DNA of 56,244 nucleotides from Bacteroidales bacterium (GTDB lineage: Bacteria > Bacteroidota > Bacteroidia > Bacteroidales > PWNQ01). Below the pieces are notes generated by a model. It ran no database searches. It had not been told where the DNA came from and was given only the letters and a program-made list of their open reading frames with translations. The translations under genes and the position numbers were made by a program. The DNA is taken from positions 1-56,244 of the forward strand of contig JAIPBW010000010.1 of assembly GCA_021738505.1 (NCBI GenBank). Reading direction: 5' to 3'. Position 1 is the stretch's first letter, and each line of letters begins with the position of its first letter. Shown here piece by piece: positions 7,910 to 17,319 of the stretch.

Positions 7910-9089
7910 TCTCATTAATTGGCAGCCTGACCGGAGTAAATTTCCGGACCAACTAGCCGATGGCAGTTTTAAGGTAGACCTGAGCTCCGGCAAATATGTA
8001 AAAATATGGCACGGCCCAAATCATCCGGGTGTTACCGGAAATATGTCGCTGGAGTTAACACTCTGCGGAGATGAAGTTATGGATGCCAAAACCCACGTAG
8101 GCTACTTGCACCGTGGATTTGAAAAGCTTTTTGAGCGCCGGAAATTCATCCAGTGTTTTCCCACCGTTATTCGCATGTGTGTTGCTGAACCTGACTATAA
8201 CGAATACAATTATGCTGCTGCTATTGAAGAACTTTCCGGCATTAAGATTCCGGAAGCAGCAAAATGGCTCCGCATGCTGGCGCTGGAAATGTCGCGCTTG
8301 CAAACGTTGTTAAGGATTGTCCCCGGTCAAGGCGGAACAACCGGTCTGGGCATCGGTGTACAATGGGGTGTGTATTTGCGTGATCTGATCCTTGATCGTT
8401 TCGAGGAGCTGACCGGGGGCCGGATCTACCACATGTATATGCTTCCCGGTGGCGTCCGTGGACTCCTCCCCGATGGATTCCGCAAACGCATGGAAGAAAA
8501 CCTGAAAGAAATTGATGACTTTGTCCAACGCATCGATCGAGTGCAATATCAAAATGCGGTCTTTAAAAAACGTACAAAAGGAATTGCTGTTATCCCGCCG
8601 GAGTGGGTTGACCAGTATGGAATTACAGGGCCCAATGCCCGGGCAGCAGGATTTAACCGCGATGTGCGTAAAGATTATCCATATTTGAATTATGATCAGT
8701 TGGACTTTGAAGTTAACACAGACAATTTCTCAGACATCTACAACCGCTCCCGCCTGCGCTGGAGAGACCTGCAACAAACCGTGGATCTAATCCGGCAAAT
8801 TATGGATAAAATCCCGGACAAAGGAGATTTCAAAGCCAAAACGCCAAATGTATTGCATTGGAAAATTGAAAAAGGCGAAACGTATATTCGCTCAGAATCT
8901 TCTCGTGGTGAATATGGGTATTATGTAGTTTCTGACGGAAGTGAATACCCCAGACGCATCAACCTGCGCGGACCAAGCTACATACATGCCGTATCATTAT
9001 TGGAAAGGCTACTCAAAGGAGCAAACATTGCCGATATCGGAGCAATTATGGTCTCTTTGCAGTCTTGTCCACCGGAAATAGAACGCTAA
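7896..9089 (+). CDS. NuoD/MbxL-like large subunit with degenerate NiFe motifs
   Basis: A 397-residue protein of the NuoD/NiFe-hydrogenase large-subunit family, with WHGPNHPGVTGN near residue 38 and HVGYLHRGFEKLFERRKFIQ near residues 67-86. The N-terminal NiFe-binding region reads RMCVAE (Cys95), where hydrogenases have two Cys spaced CxxC. The C-terminal one reads QSCPPEIER (Cys391), where hydrogenases have DPCxxC. One cysteine of each pair is kept and the partner is Glu, so a NiFe centre is unlikely. Complex I NuoD lacks these Cys, so the protein is intermediate, as expected for Mbx-type enzymes. It overlaps the NuoC-like gene by 14 bases. Confidence 0.9.
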   Translation: MQTSNLINWQPDRSKFPDQLADGSFKVDLSSGKYVKIWHGPNHPGVTGNMSLELTLCGDEVMDAKTHVGYLHRGFEKLFERRKFIQCFPTVIRMCVAEPDYNEYNYAAAIEELSGIKIPEAAKWLRMLALEMSRLQTLLRIVPGQGGTTGLGIGVQWGVYLRDLILDRFEELTGGRIYHMYMLPGGVRGLLPDGFRKRMEENLKEIDDFVQRIDRVQYQNAVFKKRTKGIAVIPPEWVDQYGITGPNARAAGFNRDVRKDYPYLNYDQLDFEVNTDNFSDIYNRSRLRWRDLQQTVDLIRQIMDKIPDKGDFKAKTPNVLHWKIEKGETYIRSESSRGEYGYYVVSDGSEYPRRINLRGPSYIHAVSLLERLLKGANIADIGAIMVSLQSCPPEIER

Positions 9090-9154
9090 CAAGAGTTATA
9101 GCTTTTGATAGATAGATTAAATTTAGATTATAAACAAAGCACATAATCCGAAAA

Positions 9155-10954
9155 ATGATAAAACTAAAAGACATACTAAGTCCCTTTACGGCCTGGAATA
9201 ATGTTTTTAAGGCTCCGGTAACCATAAAAGACCCGTTAAACCGTGAGGCAGCCCCCCGATATCGCGGATTTCACTTTAACGATATAGAAAAATGTATCGG
9301 ATGTGGAGCCTGCAGCATGATCTGTGAAAACGAAGCCATAGATATGGTGGAAGTTGCCACTGTTGAAACGACAGACGGAGACTCCGGTCTGAGACCACGT
9401 GTAGATTACGGACGCTGCTGCTGGTGCGCTCTTTGTGTGGATGTTTGCTCCACAGAATCACTAACAATGACCAATGAATTTAAGTGGGTCTCCGAAGACC
9501 CCGAAGACTTTCGTTATATCCCGGGTATAGACGAAAAACCCTGGGATAACAGAACCGAAGGATGGAAAAAACCCGCTCCCAATTACGAATTCAATCAATT
9601 GGAGCGTGTCAATATGGAAATGCTCGGGCCGGAAGAACGCAGTGATTCCTTTGTTGAAATCGTGCAGGGTTATTCAAAAGAACAGGCAGAAAAAGAAGCC
9701 GACCGCTGTATCGACTGCGGGCTTTGTGTTGCCACATGCCCGGCTCACATGGGGATTCCGGAATATATTAAAACCGTGCGGAATGAAAACCTGGAAGAAG
9801 GACTCCGAATCATGTATGAAACAAATCCATTACCGGAAATCTGCGGACGCATTTGCACACATAAATGTGAAACTGTTTGTGCCATGGGACATCGCGGAGA
9901 GCCTTTATCTATCCGCTGGCTGAAACGGTATATTGCCGATCAAAATCCGGCAGAAGAATACCAACGTATCTTACATTCCAATGATATTGATACAAACGAT
10001 AAGAAAGTAGCCATCATCGGTTCGGGAGCATCCGGTCTATCAACAGCTTATTACCTTAGAGTGCTGGGATATCAGGTGAAGATCTTTGAAGAGTTTGAAG
10101 CAGCAGGAGGTATGATGCGCTATGGTATTCCGTCCTATCGTTTGCCTTATGATCAAATCGATAAAGACGTAAACTATATTCTTTCGCTTGGTGTAGAGAT
10201 TCAATATAACACAAAGGTTGGGAAGGATATTACTCTGGAAGAGCTTCATGAAGAATATGATGCTGTGTTTTCCGGAACAGGTATGCATGCTGGACGCAGC
10301 ACTAAAATCCCGGGCTCGGACCACAAGCATAACTACATGGCGGCTGGCTTGCTCAATAAAATTACCAAAGGTGAAGAAATACATGTAGCAAAAGAAATTA
10401 TCGTTATTGGTGGCGGAAATGTTGCCATGGACATAACTCGTTCTCTGGCTCGTCTTCAAAATCAAAAGTATGGCGAAATAAACATACTTACTACGTCCCT
10501 TGAGTCAGAAGATATTATGCCTGCTGACCGGGAAGAAGTTGTGGAAGCCCGTGAAGAGGGAGCTACAATAGATCCGGGTTGGGGCCCTCAGGAGATTATC
10601 ATAGAAGATGATGAGATCAAAGGATTACGTGTACAGCGCTGTACAAGAGTATTTGATGAAGAAGGAAGATTTAATCCGAAATTTGATGAAAAAGATGAAA
10701 AAATCTTTAAAGGGGATATGGTTGTGGAAGCCATTGGTCAGGGTGCCGATTTCTCCTATCTGAAAGGTGAACTAAAAGATCAGCTTGCCTTTAATCAACG
10801 TGGACGATTAGAAGTCAATGAATATTTTCAGTCTTCTATACCATGGTTGTTCTTTGGAGGTGACATCATTCAGGGCCCTGATGTTATTCATGGAATTGCC
10901 AACGGACACAAAGCGGCACGGGGAATTGACAAATATCTCCAGGCCAATACATAA
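9155..10954 (+). CDS. NuoI-like ferredoxin domain fused to GltD/NfnB-type NAD(P)H oxidoreductase
   Basis: A 599-residue soluble protein with two modules. Residues about 40-105 are a two-cluster ferredoxin domain like NuoI/MbxN, with Cys47/50/53/57 and Cys88/91/94/98. Residues about 150-599 are a glutamate-synthase small-subunit (GltD/NfnL) module. It has two more Cys sets (185/188/191/195 and 230/234/238/242), an FAD dinucleotide motif GSGASG at 289-294, an NAD(P)H motif GGGNVA at 419-424, and a C-terminal FAD-contact region ending GPDVIHGIANGHKAARG. No glutamate synthase large subunit is nearby. The position directly after the NuoD-like gene, where MbxN normally lies, argues that this is the peripheral electron-transfer subunit of the complex. 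It would link ferredoxin and NAD(P)H through up to four 4Fe-4S clusters and FAD. Confidence 0.9.
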   Translation: MIKLKDILSPFTAWNNVFKAPVTIKDPLNREAAPRYRGFHFNDIEKCIGCGACSMICENEAIDMVEVATVETTDGDSGLRPRVDYGRCCWCALCVDVCSTESLTMTNEFKWVSEDPEDFRYIPGIDEKPWDNRTEGWKKPAPNYEFNQLERVNMEMLGPEERSDSFVEIVQGYSKEQAEKEADRCIDCGLCVATCPAHMGIPEYIKTVRNENLEEGLRIMYETNPLPEICGRICTHKCETVCAMGHRGEPLSIRWLKRYIADQNPAEEYQRILHSNDIDTNDKKVAIIGSGASGLSTAYYLRVLGYQVKIFEEFEAAGGMMRYGIPSYRLPYDQIDKDVNYILSLGVEIQYNTKVGKDITLEELHEEYDAVFSGTGMHAGRSTKIPGSDHKHNYMAAGLLNKITKGEEIHVAKEIIVIGGGNVAMDITRSLARLQNQKYGEINILTTSLESEDIMPADREEVVEAREEGATIDPGWGPQEIIIEDDEIKGLRVQRCTRVFDEEGRFNPKFDEKDEKIFKGDMVVEAIGQGADFSYLKGELKDQLAFNQRGRLEVNEYFQSSIPWLFFGGDIIQGPDVIHGIANGHKAARGIDKYLQANT

Positions 10955-10985
10955 TAAAAAATTACAAACTATAAAATATTAACCT

Positions 10986-11975
10986 ATGGCCATTGATATA
11001 AGTACAAACTATGCGGGACTCACGCTCAAAAGCCCGGTGATAGCTTCTTCATCAAGCCTCACCGGAAAGCCACAAAAGATTGAAGAAATGGCAAAAGCCG
11101 GTGCCGGTGCTATCATTCTCAAATCTATTTTTGAAGAACAAATAATCATGGAAGTCGACTCAGAGCGAGTCAATAACATGTATGGAAATTATCCGGATAC
11201 CGAAAACTACGTTTCTTTTTATACCAAAAAGCACAATGTAGATGAATACATTAACCTGATCCGTTCGGCTAAAAACAACACTGATGTTCCTATTGTTGCC
11301 AGTATTAACTGTATTTCAGTGAGCGAATGGGTGGAATTCGCGGAAAAAGCACAAGATGCGGGGGCTGATGCACTGGAGCTCAACATGTTTATCTTGCCGG
11401 GCAATATCGAACAAAATGGTGAAGAAGTTGAAAACATCTATAAACAAATTATCCATGAAGTTAGTCCCTTGTTAAAAATTCCTTTAACCCTTAAAATCCA
11501 TTATTATTTTTCAGGGATGGCCAACATGCTTTATCAACTGGCGGAACATGAAAAAGTTAAAGGACTTGTGCTGTTCAACCGGTTTTATAATACGGATATT
11601 GATATCAACAAAAAGAAGCTTACCAATGCCAGCATTTTTAGTGCTCCTACTGATATTTCCATGCCTTTGAGATGGACAGGAATTGTAGCCGATAAGATCA
11701 ATGTCGATATTGCCATTTCTACAGGAATCCATGATGGAGAAGCCGTTGTAAAAGGGCTTTTGGCAGGCGCTAAAGTAACACAGGCAGCTACTGCTTTATA
11801 CAAAAAAGGAGTGGATTATATTGGAGAGATGAATACATTCTTAAAAGAATGGATGGAAAAAAATGAATATGAACGCATTGAAGATTTCAGGGGATTGTTA
11901 GCTCAAAAGAACATCAACCGCCCGGAACTCTTCGAACGCTCACAGTTCATGAAGTACTTCTCGGATTATAATTAG
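10986..11975 (+). CDS. Dihydroorotate dehydrogenase-like FMN barrel protein lacking the catalytic loop
   Basis: A 329-residue protein of the class 1 PyrD/DPD C-terminal TIM-barrel family, with NYAGLTLKSPVIASS at the N-terminus and VDIAISTGIHDGEAVVKGLL near residues 240-260. The active-site strand reads ELNMFILPG at 131-139, where true dihydroorotate or dihydropyrimidine dehydrogenases have an NxSCPN/H motif carrying the catalytic Cys or Ser. It is therefore unlikely to make orotate. It starts 31 bases after the GltD fusion and probably shares its transcript. GltD-like plus PyrD-like is the domain pair of dihydropyrimidine dehydrogenase (PreT-PreA), but the substrate here is unknown. Confidence 0.82.
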   Translation: MAIDISTNYAGLTLKSPVIASSSSLTGKPQKIEEMAKAGAGAIILKSIFEEQIIMEVDSERVNNMYGNYPDTENYVSFYTKKHNVDEYINLIRSAKNNTDVPIVASINCISVSEWVEFAEKAQDAGADALELNMFILPGNIEQNGEEVENIYKQIIHEVSPLLKIPLTLKIHYYFSGMANMLYQLAEHEKVKGLVLFNRFYNTDIDINKKKLTNASIFSAPTDISMPLRWTGIVADKINVDIAISTGIHDGEAVVKGLLAGAKVTQAATALYKKGVDYIGEMNTFLKEWMEKNEYERIEDFRGLLAQKNINRPELFERSQFMKYFSDYN

Positions 11976-12376
11976 GCTTTGTATTTAACACAAGAAATAA
12001 ATCCGTTAATTTACATTAGAGGTTGCTGAAAAAAGCTGTAATGCATAATTCACAAGGGGCTAAAGTGTAGTATTACACCAGCCGTCCGGTTGCAAGCAGA
12101 CTCCATATTATTATTCAAAACCACCTTCATGAGAAAAGGTGGTTTTTTATATCAAATAGTTCCACTTACTTCCATCAAAATATCATCATTTGTTTTGTTT
12201 ATAATCAGCAAGTACTCATAAAAACAAGAATACTCATATTCAAAACCCGAAAGAACTGAAAATTCAAAGTTTTCAGAGCATCAACAAAAGAAAAGTTTAG
12301 CAAGACTGAGCACAGGTAGAAAATAAACAATTATCTCTTTTAGTTGTCCCTTTAAAGGAAAATAAAACAATATTAT
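11976..12376. other. Intergenic region after the respiratory operon
   Basis: This holds 401 bases without a convincing gene. A nested stem lies at about 12057-12082 (GGCT, GTGTA, loop GTAT, TACAC, AGCC), and the operon terminator follows at 12119-12148. Downstream of that the sequence is AT-rich, up to the TonB receptor start at 12377, and no clear TAnnTTTG box was found. Confidence 0.6.
12119..12148 (+). terminator. Intrinsic terminator of the respiratory operon
   Basis: A 9-bp perfect stem (AACCACCTT at 12119-12127 with AAGGTGGTT at 12136-12144), an 8-base loop and a T run reaching 12148. It lies about 145 bases past the PyrD-like stop and probably ends the whole 12-kb transcript. Confidence 0.85.
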
Positions 12377-14821
12377 ATGCTAAAGAAATTTGCTGTATTT
12401 TTTATCCTGTTTTCTTTTATACATACAGTATCCGGACAATCCGGAGAAGGTTATTACGTAAAAGGTATCGTTAAGGATAAATCTGAGAAAGAACCCATTG
12501 AGATGGCCACTGTTCAATTACTCGCCCCTGATGATTCAACAAGCATAGCCGGAACAAGTTCTGATCCTGACGGCAATTTCAAAATACAGGCTTCTGAAGG
12601 AGAATATTTACTAAAGATAAGCTTTGTTTCTTTTGAACCTGTTTTTATTGAGAACATTCAATTAACAGAGGATGATCCCGGCTTTAGTGCCGGCACAATA
12701 TATCTTAAGTCAGAAATGAAAAGTCTTTCTACAACTGTTGTCGAGGGTGAAATAAGCCGGATGACGATGGAAGGCGGGAAAAAGATCTTCAATGTAGGGC
12801 AGGATTTAAACAACGCTAATGTTAATGCAATAGAGGTTCTGGAAAACATCCCGGCGGTCACAACAGACCTGGAGGGCAACTTAAGCTTGAGAGGAAGCGA
12901 CGGGGTGCGGGTTTTGATAAACGGAAAGCCAGCAAGCATGATGGGGGTTTCCGGGTCCGAAGCTCTCCAGTATTATCCGGCAAACAGAATCAAAAAAGTT
13001 GAAGTTATCACAAACCCGTCGGCAAAGTATGAAGCCCAGGGTTCTGCCGGCATTATCAATATTATCCTTAATGATAATGAGCAGTGGGGATTAAATGGCG
13101 TTTTCACGGCCGAAACAGGAATACCCCAAAATCACGGGGCTTCTGTGGATTTAAACTACCGGAAAAAATGGTATAATATCTTTGCCAGTTATAATATCAA
13201 CACCAGAAGAAGTCCCGGTGGCGGATGGCGCGAACAAACGTTCAATTATCCCGATACTACCTATTCGCTTAAAACAACAATGGATAACTCAAGAGGAGGG
13301 ATCAACCATAATATCCGGTTGGGTTCCGATTTCTATTTTACTCCCAATGATGTACTCAAAGTCTCGGCCATCTATAGCCGGGGAAATGAAGAGAATGAAT
13401 CTGAAATAACGTATAAAGAATATTCGGGAGGAAATTTTAATTCGGACGAAATGACTCAAAGAAGCATCCGTGATGAATTAGAGGAAGAGACAGAAGGAGA
13501 TTATGAGTTGAACCTGAATTACACCAAAACATTTGGCAAAGAAGACCATGAATTAACTGCAGACTTACAGGCACGAAATAATATCGAAATTGAAGATGCT
13601 AATCTGACAGAAACCAGGTATTATCCGGGACAGCCAACAGATACCTCGCTTTTTCAAAGCTCACTTAACGACTCAAAAGTCAATGCTTATCTGGGAAAAA
13701 TTGATTATACGTGGCCATTTAGTAAAGATGGGAAATTCTCTACAGGTTTTCGTGGTGAGTACCGAACCATCGAAAACAAATATTATGTAGACCAGCGGAA
13801 GTCTGCTAATGAGCCCTGGGAAAGACTATCGCGCTTTTCCAACACATTTTTGTACCATGAAGAAATTTACGGAGTTTATGCCATGTACAAAAACAAATGG
13901 CATAACATCAGCTATGAAGGAGGCCTTCGGATTGAATACACCGGCATTACAACAGGATTAGAAACGGAAAATGAAGATAACAACCGTTCGTATTTTAACT
14001 TTTTTCCCAGCCTGGCATTTACCTATCATCTTTCCAAGGTAAATTCCCTACAGCTTAGTTATAGCCGCCGGATAAATCGGCCCTATTTCCGACAACTGAA
14101 TCCATTTAATACATTTCGCGACAACAGGAATTATCGTACCGGCAACCCGGATCTCCATCCGGAATTTACCGGAGCTTATGACCTTGGATATGTGAAAAAC
14201 CAGGATAAAAGCACTTTTTATGCCGGTGCTTTTTACAGGCGAACAATCAATGATATTGAAGGTGTAGATACAGTTAACAATAAGGGCGTTACAGTTAGTA
14301 AACCCTATAACCTCGCTTCCCGTGATAATTTTGGACTGGAAGTCCGCTATGGCCGTTCCATCCTCGATTGGTGGGATTTTGATGTAAGCAGTTTTTTCTA
14401 CCGTGGCGAAACAACCGGCAATGCTGCCAATGAAGACCTGAATGCTACAACATATACCATGGACGCACGAATATCCACAAATATTGATGTAAAAGATTGG
14501 TTTGAAATTCAAATCAATGCCGATTATCGCGCACCCGAAAAAGAAGGACAGGATATTGAGCGCGCGATGTATGATATAAATGCCGGGATCCGTAAGGATT
14601 TATTCAACGATAAAGGACGCATCGTTTTTAGTGTGCGTGATATTTTTAATACGCATTTTTATCAAAGTAAAACCATAGGCAATTACTTTACGGCTGAACA
14701 AAAACACCAATGGAGACAAGGGCCATTTTTCTCATTATCCTTCTCTTATGAACTAAAACATCAAGAGTCGAAAAAAGAATCTGAGACAATTTTTGAGTCA
14801 GGTAATGAAGACCCATTTTAA
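12377..14821 (+). CDS. TonB-dependent receptor / outer-membrane beta-barrel family protein
   Basis: An 814-residue outer-membrane protein. It has a signal peptide (cleavage likely after VSG, residue 20), a carboxypeptidase-regulatory-like beta-sandwich domain at about 27-110, a plug domain at about 130-235 (VEVITNPSAKYEAQGSAGI is typical of the Plug end), and a barrel that matches the OMP_b-brl_3 type and carries RTGNPDLHPEFTGAYDLGY. No SusD-like gene follows, so a polysaccharide-utilisation role is not supported. Many members of this subfamily have unknown cargo or act in secretion or envelope functions. It is a single gene, with a kinase gene downstream after a 215-base gap. Confidence 0.88.
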   Translation: MLKKFAVFFILFSFIHTVSGQSGEGYYVKGIVKDKSEKEPIEMATVQLLAPDDSTSIAGTSSDPDGNFKIQASEGEYLLKISFVSFEPVFIENIQLTEDDPGFSAGTIYLKSEMKSLSTTVVEGEISRMTMEGGKKIFNVGQDLNNANVNAIEVLENIPAVTTDLEGNLSLRGSDGVRVLINGKPASMMGVSGSEALQYYPANRIKKVEVITNPSAKYEAQGSAGIINIILNDNEQWGLNGVFTAETGIPQNHGASVDLNYRKKWYNIFASYNINTRRSPGGGWREQTFNYPDTTYSLKTTMDNSRGGINHNIRLGSDFYFTPNDVLKVSAIYSRGNEENESEITYKEYSGGNFNSDEMTQRSIRDELEEETEGDYELNLNYTKTFGKEDHELTADLQARNNIEIEDANLTETRYYPGQPTDTSLFQSSLNDSKVNAYLGKIDYTWPFSKDGKFSTGFRGEYRTIENKYYVDQRKSANEPWERLSRFSNTFLYHEEIYGVYAMYKNKWHNISYEGGLRIEYTGITTGLETENEDNNRSYFNFFPSLAFTYHLSKVNSLQLSYSRRINRPYFRQLNPFNTFRDNRNYRTGNPDLHPEFTGAYDLGYVKNQDKSTFYAGAFYRRTINDIEGVDTVNNKGVTVSKPYNLASRDNFGLEVRYGRSILDWWDFDVSSFFYRGETTGNAANEDLNATTYTMDARISTNIDVKDWFEIQINADYRAPEKEGQDIERAMYDINAGIRKDLFNDKGRIVFSVRDIFNTHFYQSKTIGNYFTAEQKHQWRQGPFFSLSFSYELKHQESKKESETIFESGNEDPF

Positions 14822-14995
14822 CCTCTTCTCAGAAAATAAAAATTTATTGGCGAAGTATAAGGATACTACAGCAATTGATTTCAGCGTTTTACATTTGAAC
14901 AAATCGTCATACCAATAATGTAAGGGAGAGATTTTCAAGCCGGATGAACAGTATTATGAATAATATAAACTTACCGGCAATGAAATAAATTTTCC

Positions 14996-15003
14996 TACAT
15001 TTG
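14996..15003 (+). promoter_or_regulatory. Candidate -7 box for the histidine kinase gene
   Basis: TACATTTG fits the Bacteroidota TAnnTTTG element. It lies 33 bases before the ATG at 15037 and overlaps the alternative TTG start at 15001, which therefore cannot be the real start if this box is used. No clear -33 TTG is visible. Confidence 0.45.
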
Positions 15004-15036
15004 TGCTTATTCCTGTTCAGTTTAACCCCGGCAATA

Positions 15037-17196
15037 ATGAAACAGAAAAAACCAGTAGAATATTTAAAGCAGATTATCGCCCGCGATTATCAGGGAGATT
15101 ATATATCAAAAAAAGAACTAAACAAGCTTTTAACTGATATCGATAATGAATTCTATGCTGAAGAACAGGATGTTTCCGCATATAATTCGGACTCTTCTGC
15201 CGCAAAAGCAAATTCACTGGAATTCTTAGCCCAATCAGCTATTGAGTTAGTTGAATTCAAATCTATTGAAGATATTTACAAATATACGGCCGATAAGCTA
15301 TATGACTTATTGGACAAAAAAGCCATCATCACTGTTGTTGATTATCATCTGGAAAAAAATTACTGGCAAATGAAGCAAGTCAGAGGTATAGAAAAATTAA
15401 ACAATTTTTCATCCCGCTTTGGCTTTGATTTGACCAATATGACAGGACAAACGGAAACCCCATTTTTAAACAAACTCAAAAAAGGACAGCTTACCGAACT
15501 TGATTTTGATGTTCCGGCCCTTACGAATGGCAAAGTATCGAAATATATCGGCACACAATTTAAAAAGTTATTCTCATTAGATAAGTTATTTTGCATCCCT
15601 TTCAAGAAGAATACAAATATACTCGGGAACATCAGCATCTTCCCCAAAAAAGGATATGAAAACTTTAATGCTTCTTTAATAGAGGCATTTGTTGGCCAGG
15701 TTAGTAATTTTGTTGAAATTTTAAATCAGAAAAGAAACCTTCAGGAAGAAGAAGAAAAATACAGAACAATCTTTGAAACCAGTCCCGATCCAATCTGCAT
15801 TACTGATGGAAATAACAATATAGTCAAGATCAACCCGATGTTTCTCTCTTTAAGCGGCTATAGTGAAGAGCAACTTGTCGGACAACACCTTAATGAATTA
15901 AATATTTTTCAATTGGATAATGATCCGGAGAATTTGCTTCAAGCTAATCTCGTCAATTATGAAACACAGCTTAGAACCATCTCCGGACAGGTAAAGGATA
16001 TATTGTTATCCACACAAAAGATCACGATTGAACAACAGCCTCACATTTTATCTTTTATTAAAGACATCACCTCTATCCGGGAACATGAACGAAAAATCCT
16101 TAAACTTGAGAATCGTTATAAAACGATAGTAACGCATCAGCCCGGAGGAGCTATTTTCTTATTCGATACTGACAAGAATTTTATGACAGCAGCGGGTAAG
16201 GCTCTTGAACTTTTAAATATTGACGAAAATTCCGAAGAGAAAATAACTCTCAAAAACACATTCCCTTCTGAATTGCAAAATACTATTTCAACGATATGTG
16301 AAGAAATCCTGCAGGGAAATAAAGTGGTCAGGACTATTGAATATAAACAAACCTACTTTTCCGTCTGGGGTGTTCCTGTCAAAGACCAAAACAACAAAAT
16401 ACGTGAAGGCCTCATCTATTTTGTGAACATTTCGCCATTAAAAGAAAAAGAACATCAGTTAAAGCAAGCTTTAGAAAAAGCAGAAGAAAGTGATCGCCTG
16501 AAATCCGTCTTTCTTACCAATATCAGTCATGAAGTAAGAACTCCTATGAATGGCATCATTGGTTTTACGGAAATGTTGAAAACAAACACTCTTACTGATG
16601 AGGAATATTATGAATATCTGGATATTATAGAAAAAAGTAGTGCCCGATTAATGAAACTGGTCAACAACTTAGTCGACATCAGCCTCATTCAGGCGAAAGA
16701 GGTTCAGCTCAAAACAATGGAATTTAACCTGAATGAAAAACTTAAGGATCTGTTCAACCAATATTCTTCTGATATCGACAAAAATGCCGTTACATTAAAC
16801 TTGAATACTCCTTTAGAAGATTCGGAAAGCTGCATTGCATCGGATCCCACTTTATTGGAAAAGATTTTGATAAACCTTTTGGATAATGCGGTAAAGTATA
16901 CAAACAAGGGAAAAATAACATACGGATATACTATTAAAGATGATACGCTGGAGTTTTTCGTCTCAGATACAGGGATCGGGATTAATCAGGAAACAAAAGA
17001 TATTATCTTCGACTATTTCCGGCAGGAGGACTCAAGCTTTAATCGCCAATATGAGGGTGCCGGACTGGGCCTTTCTATTAGTAGCGGATATGTGAAAATG
17101 CTAAACGGGGACATCTGGGTAGAGTCCGCTCCTAAAAAAGGGAGCACTTTTTATTTCACTATTGAATACAAAAAATGTAAAAACCAGACCTCATAA
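15037..17196 (+). CDS. PAS-domain sensor histidine kinase
   Basis: A 719-residue soluble sensor kinase without an obvious membrane segment. Residues about 60-235 look GAF-like. Two PAS domains follow, at about 240-360 (YRTIFETSPDPICITDGNNN) and 370-480 (YKTIVTHQPGGAIFLFDTD). The HisKA H-box is FLTNISHEVRTPMNG with His near 498. The HATPase has an N-box (LINLLDNAVKYTNKG) near 611 and DTGIGI near 643. There is no receiver or DNA-binding domain and no response regulator next door, so it is an orphan. The ATG at 15037 is preferred to the TTG at 15001, because a promoter -7 box overlaps the latter. Confidence 0.9.
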   Translation: MKQKKPVEYLKQIIARDYQGDYISKKELNKLLTDIDNEFYAEEQDVSAYNSDSSAAKANSLEFLAQSAIELVEFKSIEDIYKYTADKLYDLLDKKAIITVVDYHLEKNYWQMKQVRGIEKLNNFSSRFGFDLTNMTGQTETPFLNKLKKGQLTELDFDVPALTNGKVSKYIGTQFKKLFSLDKLFCIPFKKNTNILGNISIFPKKGYENFNASLIEAFVGQVSNFVEILNQKRNLQEEEEKYRTIFETSPDPICITDGNNNIVKINPMFLSLSGYSEEQLVGQHLNELNIFQLDNDPENLLQANLVNYETQLRTISGQVKDILLSTQKITIEQQPHILSFIKDITSIREHERKILKLENRYKTIVTHQPGGAIFLFDTDKNFMTAAGKALELLNIDENSEEKITLKNTFPSELQNTISTICEEILQGNKVVRTIEYKQTYFSVWGVPVKDQNNKIREGLIYFVNISPLKEKEHQLKQALEKAEESDRLKSVFLTNISHEVRTPMNGIIGFTEMLKTNTLTDEEYYEYLDIIEKSSARLMKLVNNLVDISLIQAKEVQLKTMEFNLNEKLKDLFNQYSSDIDKNAVTLNLNTPLEDSESCIASDPTLLEKILINLLDNAVKYTNKGKITYGYTIKDDTLEFFVSDTGIGINQETKDIIFDYFRQEDSSFNRQYEGAGLGLSISSGYVKMLNGDIWVESAPKKGSTFYFTIEYKKCKNQTS

Positions 17197-17319
17197 AAAA
17201 TATTAAGATACCTGTTTTGCGTTTAGACTTCATTAATTTCAGGCCATCGAATTCCCATCCAAAGCCCTGAAACAATTATCGAAATAAGAGAACATAGAAA
17301 TATCATGTATTAAGCTAAT

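Noticed and set aside
7896..9089. Active NiFe hydrogenase large subunit
   Set aside because: Only one Cys of each NiFe-binding pair is present, and no hydrogenase maturation genes are in the window.
176..10954. Plain complex I (Nuo) or a stand-alone Mrp Na+/H+ antiporter
   Set aside because: NuoEFG and full-length MrpA are missing, and gene order with NuoH/B/C/D plus the MrpE-G genes fits Mbx/Mbs better.
10986..11975. True dihydroorotate dehydrogenase (pyrD)
   Set aside because: The loop carrying the catalytic Cys or Ser is replaced by ELNMFILPG.
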